From positions 1,015,391-1,079,390 of the forward strand of contig CANLXA010000002.1 in assembly GCA_947494975.1 (NCBI GenBank): a DNA stretch of 64,000 nt, given 5' to 3'. The position numbers were made by a program, and so were the translations under genes. Under the pieces are notes generated by a model. It was not told the origin of the DNA and ran no database searches. It was given only the letters and a program-made list of their open reading frames with translations. This document shows positions 55,478 through 63,787 of the stretch, piece after piece. Numbering within the stretch: the stretch's first letter is position 1; each line of letters opens with the position of its first letter. This stretch comes from an uncultured Roseicyclus sp. GTDB lineage: Bacteria; Pseudomonadota; Alphaproteobacteria; Rhodobacterales; Rhodobacteraceae.

Positions 55478-56632
55478 TCAGACGGACCATTTGACCGGCA
55501 CGTGTACCGGTCCGCGAAATGCCCATCCGCCGAAGGACGCGTCCCCTGCCAGGCGCAGGCCGGACAGGCGCTCGAACAGCATGGGCAGGGCGACACCGGC
55601 AATCAGGGCCCTGGACGCCGCCGCCCCGGCGCAGAAATGCGGCCCCGCGCCGAACGGGATCGCGGCGGATGTGTCGCGGGTCGGATCGAAGGTGTCGGGG
55701 GCATCGAACACGTCCGGGTCGCGATTGGCGGCGCCGAACATCAGGAACACGCGTGTGCCTTTGGCCAAAGGCGTCCCGGCCACCACGTCGTCGCGGGCCA
55801 TTTCGCGGGGCGACATGCCGATGGGGCTGATCCAGCGGGCGTATTCCGAGAACACCGCCTCCCAGCCCGCCGCGGCGCTGCCGGGATGGGTGAGCACGGC
55901 CCAGGCGGCTCCGGCAATGGCATCGCGGGGCTCATTCTGGCCACCGGAAATGATCAGCTTGATATTGGCCCGGATCGCCTCCATCAGCAGGCCCGCCTGA
56001 TCCATCACGCTCAGCGCCGAAAGGTCGGGGCGGCCGCACACATCGGGCAACCGTTCGTCGATATGTGCGTCGATGGAGGCGGTGCAATCATGGCAAGTCG
56101 CCTCGATGGCCGGATCGCCCGCATAATTCGCACATCCGTCGATCATGCCCTGGCTCACGCGGTCCATCTCGGCGGCATCCATGTTGGTCAGACCCGTGAT
56201 CGCCTTCAGCGCCTCGGCCGAGACCGGCATCGCGTAGTCGCGCACGAGATCCGCGGTGCCGCGCGGGGCCAGCCGGTCCAGCACCTCCGCCGCCCGGGCG
56301 CGGAAGATCGGCAGCCAATGGGTGCGCACGGTGCGGGGGCTGAGCGCGGGAAACAGGGCGCGCCGTTCGGCCATGTGATCGGCGCCGTCCTTGCGCATCA
56401 TGTTTTCGCCCATAAGGCGGGTCATCAGACCCTCGGGCTGGCGCGAGGACAGGACCTCGATCCGTTTCTCCTCGGCATGAATATCGGCGCGGCGGGTCAG
56501 CAGGACGGCGTTCAATTGCGGCACGAAGGCCACGGGCGCCGTTGCCTGCATCCGGGCCAGCGTGGGGTAGGGGTCATGCCAGAACGCGGCCGGGTCGATG
56601 TCAAAACGGGGGGCCGACTCGACGCGCGTCAT
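55478..56632 (-). CDS. Cytochrome P450
   Basis: The 384-residue P450 has the heme loop FGAGPHFCAGAAASRALI (axial Cys near 334), an ExxR in FSEYARWISPIGM and the PR region of the meander. The I-helix reads IISGGQNEPRDAI, where most P450s have AGxD/ET; the acid-alcohol pair is replaced by Asn-Glu-Pro. That may be a family trait rather than a defect. No ferredoxin or reductase gene is adjacent. Substrate is unknown. The gene is 40 bases from the M48 gene, on the same strand. Confidence 0.92.
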   Translation of the reverse strand: MTRVESAPRFDIDPAAFWHDPYPTLARMQATAPVAFVPQLNAVLLTRRADIHAEEKRIEVLSSRQPEGLMTRLMGENMMRKDGADHMAERRALFPALSPRTVRTHWLPIFRARAAEVLDRLAPRGTADLVRDYAMPVSAEALKAITGLTNMDAAEMDRVSQGMIDGCANYAGDPAIEATCHDCTASIDAHIDERLPDVCGRPDLSALSVMDQAGLLMEAIRANIKLIISGGQNEPRDAIAGAAWAVLTHPGSAAAGWEAVFSEYARWISPIGMSPREMARDDVVAGTPLAKGTRVFLMFGAANRDPDVFDAPDTFDPTRDTSAAIPFGAGPHFCAGAAASRALIAGVALPMLFERLSGLRLAGDASFGGWAFRGPVHVPVKWSV

Positions 56633-57009
56633 GGGGTTTGCCTTTCCTGTCGGGCCGGAATGATCGACTCAGCCGATGGTCTGTCAAGCAATATACTCGC
56701 CGTCGCGCGGGTGATCGGCATGAGCGCTTCCGCGACGGGCAACCGCCGCGGATACCGCATGGAAAACGGCGGGCGATTCGTGACGGATTACCAGAATTGG
56801 GCGAAAAAATGGCGGTTTAGGGGCCAAAATGATATTGTTTCTAAACGCGAAACTCTAGAAATTATGGCGTATTAACAAAGTGTTAATTATTGGAAGGCGC
56901 CGTGGGGCGGGTGTCGGCGGAATTTTGCCGTAGCATTGCCTCAAATTTTGTTGCAAAGACGATCCCGAACATTCTGTTGGCGTTTTGTAACGGCTTGATT
57001 GGTAGGGTT
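56633..57009. other. AT-rich divergent promoter region between P450 and VPLPA-CTERM genes
   Basis: No gene is supported in this 377-bp gap. AT-rich DNA from about 56810 to 57000 contrasts with the GC-rich flanks. A perfect inverted repeat ATTAACA-AAG-TGTTAAT lies at 56871-56887, about 123 bases before the next start, and could be an operator. Confidence 0.55.
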
Positions 57010-57717
57010 ATGATGAATTTTAAGACAACGATTTCTATTGCTGCGACTGCTGCGGTGATCGCGATGGGGAGCCAGGCAAACGCGACGCCGGTCGATCTGA
57101 CCAACAACGGCGCACTCGGCCCGCGCGATTTCATGGTTACGACGTTTGAAGACGGCCGCGGCGGACCTTTCGACGTCGATGTGCGGCCCGACAACCAGCC
57201 TGGCCCTGTGACGTCTTTCGTGGCGTGGTGCATCGATCTGGCTCAGACCATTGGGACCAGCACCTACGACTACAACCAGAGCTCCGATAACGGCGACACC
57301 GGCGATTTCGGTGCTCCGGAGATCAGCGACGCAGAAGAAACCCAGCTGAGCCAGCTGTTCACGCAGAACTATTCCGCGCTCGGCGCGTTCGGGTCCTCGG
57401 TATTGAACACGGCGTTCCAGATGGCGATCTGGGAGATCATCTACGAAGATGAGGGCAATGCGCTTGATGTGACCGGGGGCGTTTTTGCCGAATCCGGCGG
57501 CGGCAACGCAGCGGCGCGCGCTCAGGCCAATACGTGGCTGACCGCTTTGGCCGGACCGGCCGACTATGCTTTCGACTACTTTCTGTCCAGCAGTCGCCAG
57601 GACCTTCTGGCAGGCTCCTATGATCCGACGCCGGTTCCGCTGCCCGCAGGTCTCGTGCTGATGCTCGGTGGCTTGGGCGCTTTCGCGGCGGTGAAGCGTC
57701 GCCAGGCGCGCACCTGA
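57010..57717 (+). CDS. Secreted VPLPA-CTERM sorting-domain protein
   Basis: The 235-residue protein has a signal peptide (FKTTISIAATAAVIAMGSQA), a mature domain with AWCIDLAQTIGTSTYDYNQS and FQMAIWEIIYEDEGNALDVT, and a C-terminal sorting signal: VPLPAGLVLMLGGLGAFAAV followed by KRRQART. VPLPA-CTERM proteins are handled by exosortase-like sorting and associated with exopolysaccharide; no exosortase is in the window. The domain recalls thioester-domain-like surface proteins (WCIDL, AIWEI). ATG 57010 and 57013 are both possible. Confidence 0.88.
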   Translation: MMNFKTTISIAATAAVIAMGSQANATPVDLTNNGALGPRDFMVTTFEDGRGGPFDVDVRPDNQPGPVTSFVAWCIDLAQTIGTSTYDYNQSSDNGDTGDFGAPEISDAEETQLSQLFTQNYSALGAFGSSVLNTAFQMAIWEIIYEDEGNALDVTGGVFAESGGGNAAARAQANTWLTALAGPADYAFDYFLSSSRQDLLAGSYDPTPVPLPAGLVLMLGGLGAFAAVKRRQART

Positions 57718-57743
57718 ATTCTTTCTGAGATTTAATGAGGATC

Positions 57744-57771
57744 GCCGCGGCCCATCGGGCCGCGGCTTTTT
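57744..57771 (+). terminator. Rho-independent terminator after the VPLPA-CTERM gene
   Basis: A perfect 10-bp stem GCCGCGGCCC/GGGCCGCGGC with a 3-base loop is followed by TTTTT. It lies 26 bases after the stop and also faces the convergent VWA gene. Confidence 0.93.
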
Positions 57772-57787
57772 CTTTAGCAGGAGGGGG

Positions 57788-58972
57788 TTAGCGCCCCAGT
57801 TCCCGCATGCCGCGGTCGAGGCCTTCCAGCGTCATCGGCACCATCCGGCCCTCGAAAATGTCGTGGATCATCTGGGTGGATTGCGTGTAGCGCCAGTGCC
57901 GTTCGGGCGTCGGATTGATCCACATGTGATCGGGCCACTGGGTGCGGGCGCGCTGCAGCCACGTGCTGCCCGCTTCCTCATTCCAATGCTCATTGGCGCC
58001 GCCCGCAAAGGCGATTTCGTAAGGTGACATCGCCGCGTCACCCACGAAGATGCATTTGTAATCCGAGCCGTAGGTGTTCATCACCTCGAAGGTCGGGATC
58101 GTTTCGGACCACCGGCGGCGGTTGTCGCGCCAGACGGACTCATAGAGGCAATTGTGAAAGTAGTAGTATTCGAGGTGCTTGAATTCAGCCTTGGCGGCTG
58201 AAAACAGCTCTTCGACCACCTTCACATGATCGTCCATCGATCCGCCGACATCCAGAAACAGGATCACCTTCACGGCATTGCGCCGCTCGGGCCGGGTTTT
58301 GACATCGAGCCAGCCTTGCTCCGCCGTGGCGCGGATCGTGCCGTCGAGGTCCAGCTCCTCCGCCGCGCCGTCGCGCGCCCATTGGCGCAGGCGCTTCAGC
58401 GCCACCTTGATGTTGCGGGTGCCCAGTTCAACGTCGCCGTCGAGGTTCCTGAAGTCACGCTTGTCCCAGACCTTCACGGCCCGGCGGTGGCGGCTTTCAT
58501 GCTGGCCGATCCGCACGCCTTCGGGGTTGTAGCCATAGGCCCCGAAGGGCGATGTCCCCGCCGTGCCGATCCACTTGTTGCCGCCCTGATGGCGGCCCTG
58601 CTGTTCCTTGAGGCGTTCGCGGAGCGTTTCCATCAGCTTGTCGAAGCCGCCCAGGGCTTCGATCTCGGCCCGTTCCTCGGCGCTCAGGTGCTTTTCGGCG
58701 AGCTTCTCCAGCCATTCGCGGGGGATCTCCGTGGCCTCCAGCACATCCTGGGTGGTGATCTGCTCTAGCCCGCTGAATGTATGGGCAAAGGCCTGATCGA
58801 ACCGGTCGAGATGGCGCTCATCCTTCACCATCGCGGCGCGGGCGAGGTAGTAGAAGCCGTCGACATCATAGGTCACGAGGCCCGCCGACATCCCTTCCAG
58901 AAACGCAAGATATTCCCGGAGAGAGACCGGGATGCGCGCCGCGCGGAGGGTTTGGAAGAAGGGCAGGAACAT
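57788..58972 (-). CDS. VWA (CoxE-like) domain protein
   Basis: This 394-residue protein starts MFLPFFQTLRAARIPVSLRE and has a C-terminal VWA domain with the metal site VILFLDVGGSMDDHVKV. This is a DxGxS form in place of DxSxS. Later segments are YYYFHNCLYESVWRDNRRRW and IFVGDAAMSPYEIA. CoxE/VWA proteins work as partners of MoxR ATPases in metal-cofactor insertion or complex assembly. The matching MoxR gene is 2.2 kb away on the same strand. Confidence 0.9.
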   Translation of the reverse strand: MFLPFFQTLRAARIPVSLREYLAFLEGMSAGLVTYDVDGFYYLARAAMVKDERHLDRFDQAFAHTFSGLEQITTQDVLEATEIPREWLEKLAEKHLSAEERAEIEALGGFDKLMETLRERLKEQQGRHQGGNKWIGTAGTSPFGAYGYNPEGVRIGQHESRHRRAVKVWDKRDFRNLDGDVELGTRNIKVALKRLRQWARDGAAEELDLDGTIRATAEQGWLDVKTRPERRNAVKVILFLDVGGSMDDHVKVVEELFSAAKAEFKHLEYYYFHNCLYESVWRDNRRRWSETIPTFEVMNTYGSDYKCIFVGDAAMSPYEIAFAGGANEHWNEEAGSTWLQRARTQWPDHMWINPTPERHWRYTQSTQMIHDIFEGRMVPMTLEGLDRGMRELGR

Positions 58973-58986
58973 GGGCTGCGATCTAA

Positions 58987-59151
58987 CTAGACCGGGGCAG
59001 GGACCACAAGCATCACGATGGTGCCGAGGACAAAGCCGATCAGCGCGAAGACCGCGCCGTATTGCGCCATGTCGGGCCCGTTGCCGCCCCGATAGCGGGC
59101 CAGCACGATGCCAAGCACGATGCCGAGGCCTGCACCAATGAAATTCAGCAT
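58987..59151 (-). CDS. Small two-helix membrane protein
   Basis: The 54-residue protein has two membrane segments (FIGAGLGIVLGIVLA; YGAVFALIGFVLGTIVMLVV) with a charged turn RYRGGNGPDMAQ. It was found as the tail of a longer spurious frame; ATG 59151 gives MLNFIGAGLG. It lies 14 bases before the VWA gene and 29 bases after the DUF2927 gene, all on the minus strand, so an operon is likely. Confidence 0.65.
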   Translation of the reverse strand: MLNFIGAGLGIVLGIVLARYRGGNGPDMAQYGAVFALIGFVLGTIVMLVVPAPV

Positions 59152-59180
59152 GTCGGGCCTGTTCCTGTCGCGGGTTACGG

Positions 59181-60560
59181 TCAGGGCGACAGCGCCGCGA
59201 CCTCGGTCAGGCGCGCGCCCACGGCGGCGTTCGAGCCGAACCCATAGCGGCCCCAGGCGAGGCTGTCGAGACGGACGGAGCGCGCCTCGGACGCGCGGCC
59301 CGCATCCTCCAGCGCCTCGGCACGGATCATCAGAAGGGTCGAGAGGAGCGAGGCATTCTGCGCCGATGTGGCGGCCGGAAGCGCGCGCGCCGTCAGTTGC
59401 AGCGCCTCCGCCGACCGTCCGGCACTGAGCGCGAAGGCGGCCAACTGCATATCGACATGGGCGGATTGGATGCCGTTCGGCGCGACCCGCTCGAAGATCG
59501 ATGCCGCCGCCTGGAACGCCTCGATCGAGGTTTCGACATCGCGGCTGAGGGTCAGGCGACCCAGGGCAAAATAGGCGAACGCGGTGCGGGTATCGGTCCA
59601 ACCGGCGCTTTGTGCGAGGCGAACCGCGCGCTCGGCCGAGGCGATGCGTGCGGCATCGGAGGAACCGGGCCCAAGGGCCGTTTCGATGGCGGTGATCCAG
59701 GCGCGGGGTGTGGCCGAACCGCTTCCCGCCGAGGCGCGCCCGCCACTTGGATGGATCCGCGACAGGATCGCGGGCAATCGCGCCGCGACCTCGCCGCGCG
59801 TCATACCCGATTGCAGCCCGTCATCGTAATAGGCCCGCAGGATCATCATGTCGAAACTGGTCAGGACGGCGTTGAAATTATCGTCGTTGAAGACGCTGTC
59901 GGGCAGGCGGTAGAGGTCATTCAGCGGACCCAGGGCCTGGGCGATTTCCTCATGCAGGCAATCGCGGATTTCCTGTGGCGAGACATCGGATGGGATGAAG
60001 ACGGCCACGCGCTCGCGGCGATCGAGCGTGGTCCAATCCAGCGTCCGGCCCGCGCGGGAGCGGCGGAACTCGGACCAGGAACTGACGCGCGGCACCACGA
60101 AACAGGCGGCTTGCGGCACCACCCGCTGCATCCGCGCCCGCGGCATCGTTTCGATGGTGATCGACGCCCCTTGCCCGCCCACCCGGGTGATGTCGATCCG
60201 CGCCTCGCTGCGCAACCGTGCCAGAAGCAGATCAAGATCGTTGCTGAGCGAGGGTGGCGCCCCGGCGGCCACGGCAACGGTCACCGGCCCCTCGAACCGG
60301 CTCAACCGTTCGATCACACGGCCCGATTCCATCTGGAAACTGAGATCGAGAAAATCCGCCGCTATCGATGAGTTGGACCGCGACAGCCCGCCGACCCGCT
60401 GATTGCCGAACGTATTCATCGGTGGCAGGCCATTGGGCAGCGATGCGGCGCTGCGCTCGGCCACATCCGTGCCGGTGGTCGGCGCGCAGGCGGCCAGGGC
60501 GAGCGCGAAGGCGGGCGCCATGAGGCTTAGGAAACGATTGAACACGGAACGATGCCTCAC
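59181..60560 (-). CDS. DUF2927 lipoprotein
   Basis: The 459-residue protein begins with a lipoprotein signal (FLSLMAPAFALALAACAP; lipobox LAAC). It then has a DUF2927 domain (about 95-270) with ITVE-like strands, DCLHEEIAQALGPLNDLYRL and SVFNDDNFNAVLTSFDMMIL. HEE/DD could form a metal site as in peptidase-like folds, but this is a guess. The C-terminal third has TPR-like helices (AVRLAQSAGWTDTRTAFAYF; EAFQAAASIFERVAPNGIQS). Its ATG overlaps the upstream GNAT stop. Confidence 0.83.
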   Translation of the reverse strand: MRHRSVFNRFLSLMAPAFALALAACAPTTGTDVAERSAASLPNGLPPMNTFGNQRVGGLSRSNSSIAADFLDLSFQMESGRVIERLSRFEGPVTVAVAAGAPPSLSNDLDLLLARLRSEARIDITRVGGQGASITIETMPRARMQRVVPQAACFVVPRVSSWSEFRRSRAGRTLDWTTLDRRERVAVFIPSDVSPQEIRDCLHEEIAQALGPLNDLYRLPDSVFNDDNFNAVLTSFDMMILRAYYDDGLQSGMTRGEVAARLPAILSRIHPSGGRASAGSGSATPRAWITAIETALGPGSSDAARIASAERAVRLAQSAGWTDTRTAFAYFALGRLTLSRDVETSIEAFQAAASIFERVAPNGIQSAHVDMQLAAFALSAGRSAEALQLTARALPAATSAQNASLLSTLLMIRAEALEDAGRASEARSVRLDSLAWGRYGFGSNAAVGARLTEVAALSP

Positions 60561-61018
60561 ACTCGGGAATATTTCATGAAATCAGTGGGCTGCGCGATCT
60601 TGTCGTACAATATGCGGGCCTGTTCATTGCCGGTCTGGGTCAGCCAATAGACGTTGGATCGCCCGGCCTCGTCCGCATCCGCATAGACCGCCTCGATCAG
60701 CGCCCGCGCCACGCCACGGCCCCGCGCTTCGGGAATGGTAAAGAGGTCTTGCAGGTAGGTGACCGGCGCGTCCTGCCAGCCATGGGCATGGGCAATCGCG
60801 TGGACCAGACCCAGCGCCCGATCGCCATCCCACGCCATCCAGGCCTGCATATCCGTGCGATCCGGATCCGTGTAGCGCGTAAAGGTCAGATCAAAGACCG
60901 CCTCGTGCCGCGTGGCCCCGTAAAACGCAAGGTAGTCACGCCATAGCGCATCCCATTCGGGCCGATCCCGCCGCCCGAGGGGGCGGATGTCGAAAGCCGT
61001 TGTCAAGAAAGCGCCCAC
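60557..61018 (-). CDS. GNAT-family N-acetyltransferase
   Basis: This 153-residue protein has FDIRPLGRRDRPEWDALWRD, LGLVHAIAHAHGW, YLQDLFTIPEARGRGVARAL (acetyl-CoA loop) and VYWLTQTGNEQARILYDK, a common GNAT of the PhnO/RimI-like kind. The start is uncertain: GTG 61018 or TTG 61006, the latter with AAGGTG at a better distance. It overlaps the DUF2927 gene by 4 bases. The substrate is unknown. Confidence 0.83.
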   Translation of the reverse strand: MGAFLTTAFDIRPLGRRDRPEWDALWRDYLAFYGATRHEAVFDLTFTRYTDPDRTDMQAWMAWDGDRALGLVHAIAHAHGWQDAPVTYLQDLFTIPEARGRGVARALIEAVYADADEAGRSNVYWLTQTGNEQARILYDKIAQPTDFMKYSRV

Positions 61019-61140
61019 CTTGGCTCTGAAGTTCGAGTCTCATGTAGTCTGAGGACGAATTATGGCAGGAATCGGGCAAAGGCCTAGGGGCGGGGTACGG
61101 TTTGCGCGCCCATAGTTGCCCGCGCGCCATGCCCGCATGC

Positions 61141-61980
61141 TCACCTTTGGCCGCGTGCCAGGAAGGCCAGCCGTTCGAACAGCGTCACATCCTGTTCGTT
61201 CTTCAACAGCGCCCCGTGCAGTTTCGGCAGGGCCGACGCGCCGTCGCGGCGCAAATCCTCGGGCTGCAGATCTTCGGCGAGCAGCAGCTTCAGCCAGTCC
61301 AGAACCTCCGAGGTCGAGGGCTTCTTCTTCAGCCCCTGCTGCTCCCGGATCTCGTAGAATTGCGTGAGCGCCGTGGTCAGCAACGCTTGTTTGATGCCCG
61401 GGTGATGCACCTCGACGATCTTCTTCATCACCTCCACATCGGGGAAGCGGATGTAGTGGAAGAAACACCGGCGCAGGAAGGCGTCGGGCAGTTCCTTTTC
61501 GTTGTTCGACGTGATGATTACGATGGGGCGGACCTTCGCCGTGATCGTCTCGCCGGTTTCGTAGACGAAGAATTCCATCCGGTCGAGCTCTTGCAGAAGA
61601 TCGTTGGGAAACTCGATATCCGCCTTGTCGATCTCATCGATCAGAAGCACACATTTCTGTTCTGCATCAAAGGCTTGCCAGAGCTTGCCCTTGCGGATGT
61701 AGTTCTTCACGTCGTGGACGCGCTCTTCGCCCAACTGGCTGTCACGCAGGCGCGAGACGGCATCGTATTCGTAGAGGCCCTGCTGCGCGCGGGTGGTGGA
61801 TTTGATGTGCCATTCGATGATCGGAAGGCCCAGGGCACCGGCCACCTGGCGCGCCAGTTCGGTCTTGCCGGTCCCCGGTTCCCCCTTCACCAGAAGCGGC
61901 CGTTCCAACGTGACGGCGGCGTTTACGGCCACGGTCAGATCCTCGGTCGCTACGTAATCGGCGGTGCCGTCAAACTTCAT
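61141..61980 (-). CDS. MoxR-family AAA+ ATPase
   Basis: The 279-residue ATPase has Walker A LLVKGEPGTGKTELARQVAG, Walker B VLLIDEIDKADIEFPNDLLQ, sensor 1 IIITSNNEKELPDAFLRRCF and the C-terminal lid. It belongs to the MoxR/CoxD group that partners with VWA proteins such as the one at 57788. It is on the same strand, with GNAT, DUF2927 and a small membrane protein between. Confidence 0.93.
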   Translation of the reverse strand: MKFDGTADYVATEDLTVAVNAAVTLERPLLVKGEPGTGKTELARQVAGALGLPIIEWHIKSTTRAQQGLYEYDAVSRLRDSQLGEERVHDVKNYIRKGKLWQAFDAEQKCVLLIDEIDKADIEFPNDLLQELDRMEFFVYETGETITAKVRPIVIITSNNEKELPDAFLRRCFFHYIRFPDVEVMKKIVEVHHPGIKQALLTTALTQFYEIREQQGLKKKPSTSEVLDWLKLLLAEDLQPEDLRRDGASALPKLHGALLKNEQDVTLFERLAFLARGQR

Positions 61981-62151
61981 TTTGTCGTGTTCTCCGCGCT
62001 GCAGCGTCTCGTTGCATTTGCAAAGTTGCTACCTCACACAGTATCTAGGTGACAAGCCATCCATGCCCGTGTAATTCGACGCGCAAGGGGCTGCATGACC
62101 TAGCACGTGCGAGGGATTATGAACGACACCAGCCCCGTTAAGGGGAGCACG

Positions 62152-62574
62152 ATGAAAGCAGAGATTTTCCTGCCGGAGGATTATCGTCCCGCCGAGGATG
62201 AGCCCTTCATGAACGAACGTCAGCTTGAGTATTTCCGCCGGAAATTGCTCAGCTGGAGAAACGACCTGCTCGACGAAAGCCGCTCCACGGTGACGACGCT
62301 GCAGGACGGAACCCGCAACATCCCGGATGTGGCCGATCGTGCGTCGGAAGAAACCGACCGCGCGCTTGAGCTGCGCACCCGCGACCGTCAGCGCAAGCTG
62401 ATCGCCAAGATCGATTCGGCGCTGCGCCGCGTGGATGAGGGCGAATACGGGTATTGCGAAGTGACCGGTGAGCCGATTTCGCTCAAGCGCCTCGATGCGC
62501 GACCGATCGCGACCATGAGCCTGGAGGCCCAGGAGCGCCACGAGCGCCGGGAAAAGGTCCACCGCGACGACTGA
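62152..62574 (+). CDS. dksA: DksA-type RNA polymerase-binding factor, single-cysteine form
   Basis: The 140-residue protein has a coiled coil with the tip motif NIPDVADRASEETDRA and a C-terminal globular part GEYGYCEVTGEPISLKRL. Only Cys102 is left of the four zinc-binding cysteines, the pattern reported for Rhodobacter sphaeroides RSP2654, which works as DksA with ppGpp. AAGGGGA precedes ATG 62152 (MKAEIFLPEDY). It ends in a clear terminator. It is divergent from the MoxR gene. Confidence 0.95.
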   Translation: MKAEIFLPEDYRPAEDEPFMNERQLEYFRRKLLSWRNDLLDESRSTVTTLQDGTRNIPDVADRASEETDRALELRTRDRQRKLIAKIDSALRRVDEGEYGYCEVTGEPISLKRLDARPIATMSLEAQERHERREKVHRDD

Positions 62575-62599
62575 CCGCTTGGCAGTTTCGCAAGAATAG

Positions 62600-62625
62600 G
62601 GGCACCCATCGCGGGTGCCCTTTTT
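62600..62625 (+). terminator. Rho-independent terminator of dksA
   Basis: GGGCACCC (62600-62607) pairs with GGGTGCCC (62613-62620) around a 5-base loop and is followed by TTTTT. It starts 26 bases after the dksA stop. Confidence 0.93.
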
Positions 62626-62641
62626 CGGTTGGGATCGCGGG

Positions 62642-63787
62642 ATGTTGGCAGGACAAACGATCACGGTGATCGGCGGCGGGATCGGCGGGTTGGCCGCTGC
62701 CCTGGCCTGCGCGCAGCGGGGGGCCGAGGTGTCGGTGCTGGAGCAGGCATCCGAGATCGCGGAGGTCGGGGCGGGCCTGCAAATCTCGCCGAATGGATGG
62801 GTGGTGTTGGAGGCCCTCGGGCTCGCCGAAGCACTCATCTCCGTCCGCGGGGAGGCCGTCCGCCTGCGCGATTTCCGGCGCGGGGGTGAGGTGTTCGCGA
62901 TGCCTCTCACCGCGCCGTTCCATTTCGTGCACCGGGCGGACCTGATCGAATGCCTTCGCGCGGCCGCCATCGCCGCCGGGGTCCATATCCGTCTCGGCGT
63001 AGAGGTGATGGAGGCCACGCCGGACGGGGCGGCGGTGGAGTTGCTGCTGGCCGACGGGTCAACCGAAACCCATGGGCTAACCATCGCGGCGGACGGTCTG
63101 CATTCCCCCGCCCGCCGTATGCTGAACCCCAAATCGCAGCAATTCTTCACCGGGCAGGTCGCTTGGCGCGCGCTGGTGCCGGGCAAGGACCTGCCGCCGG
63201 AGGCCCATGTGTTCATGGGCCCGGGTCGTCATCTGGTGCGTTACCCGCTGCGCGGCGGAGAGGTCACCAATATCGTGGCGGTGGAAGAGCGCGATGCCTG
63301 GGCGGCGGAGGATTGGAACCACGCCGATGATCCGAAAAACCTGCGCGCCGCCTTCACCGATTTCTGCCCTGAAATCAGAGATCTGCTGGCCGACATTCAA
63401 GTCACCCACCTCTGGGGCCTCTTCCGCCACCCGGTCGCGTCCACCTGGCATCAGGGCTCTCTGGCGCTACTGGGCGATGCCGCCCACCCGACGCTGCCAT
63501 TCCTGGCCCAGGGCGCAAACATGGCGCTGGAAGATGCATGGGTCCTGGCGCGCTGCCTGAATGATCACCCCGATCCGGCCGATGCGCTCCACAACTACGC
63601 GGCGCTCCGCAAATCGCGCACGGCACGCATCGTGAATGCCGCGAGCGACAACGCCACAAACTACCACCTGCGCCCCGGTCCCTATCGCTTTGCCGCCCAT
63701 ACCGCGCTCCGCGCCGCCGCCCGCTTTGCCCCCCACGCCGTCACCAACCGGTTCAACTGGCTCTACCGGCACGATGTAACGCGCTGA
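62642..63787 (+). CDS. FAD-dependent aromatic-ring monooxygenase
   Basis: The 381-residue protein has the FAD Rossmann motif ITVIGGGIGGLAAALACAQR, an EQASEIAEVGAGLQISPNG segment, DG in IAADGLHSPARRML and the second FAD motif LLGDAAHPTLPFLAQGANMA. It is of the salicylate/3-hydroxybenzoate hydroxylase type (group A flavoprotein monooxygenase). The ring substrate cannot be told. ATG 62642 is 17 bases behind the dksA terminator. No partner genes are seen to the right end. Confidence 0.88.
   Translation: MLAGQTITVIGGGIGGLAAALACAQRGAEVSVLEQASEIAEVGAGLQISPNGWVVLEALGLAEALISVRGEAVRLRDFRRGGEVFAMPLTAPFHFVHRADLIECLRAAAIAAGVHIRLGVEVMEATPDGAAVELLLADGSTETHGLTIAADGLHSPARRMLNPKSQQFFTGQVAWRALVPGKDLPPEAHVFMGPGRHLVRYPLRGGEVTNIVAVEERDAWAAEDWNHADDPKNLRAAFTDFCPEIRDLLADIQVTHLWGLFRHPVASTWHQGSLALLGDAAHPTLPFLAQGANMALEDAWVLARCLNDHPDPADALHNYAALRKSRTARIVNAASDNATNYHLRPGPYRFAAHTALRAAARFAPHAVTNRFNWLYRHDVTR

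Noticed and set aside
54686..56875. Plus-strand 729-residue open frame
   Set aside because: It is antisense to the M48 peptidase and P450, both with clear catalytic motifs on the other strand. Its residue content is typical of GC-rich antisense frames.
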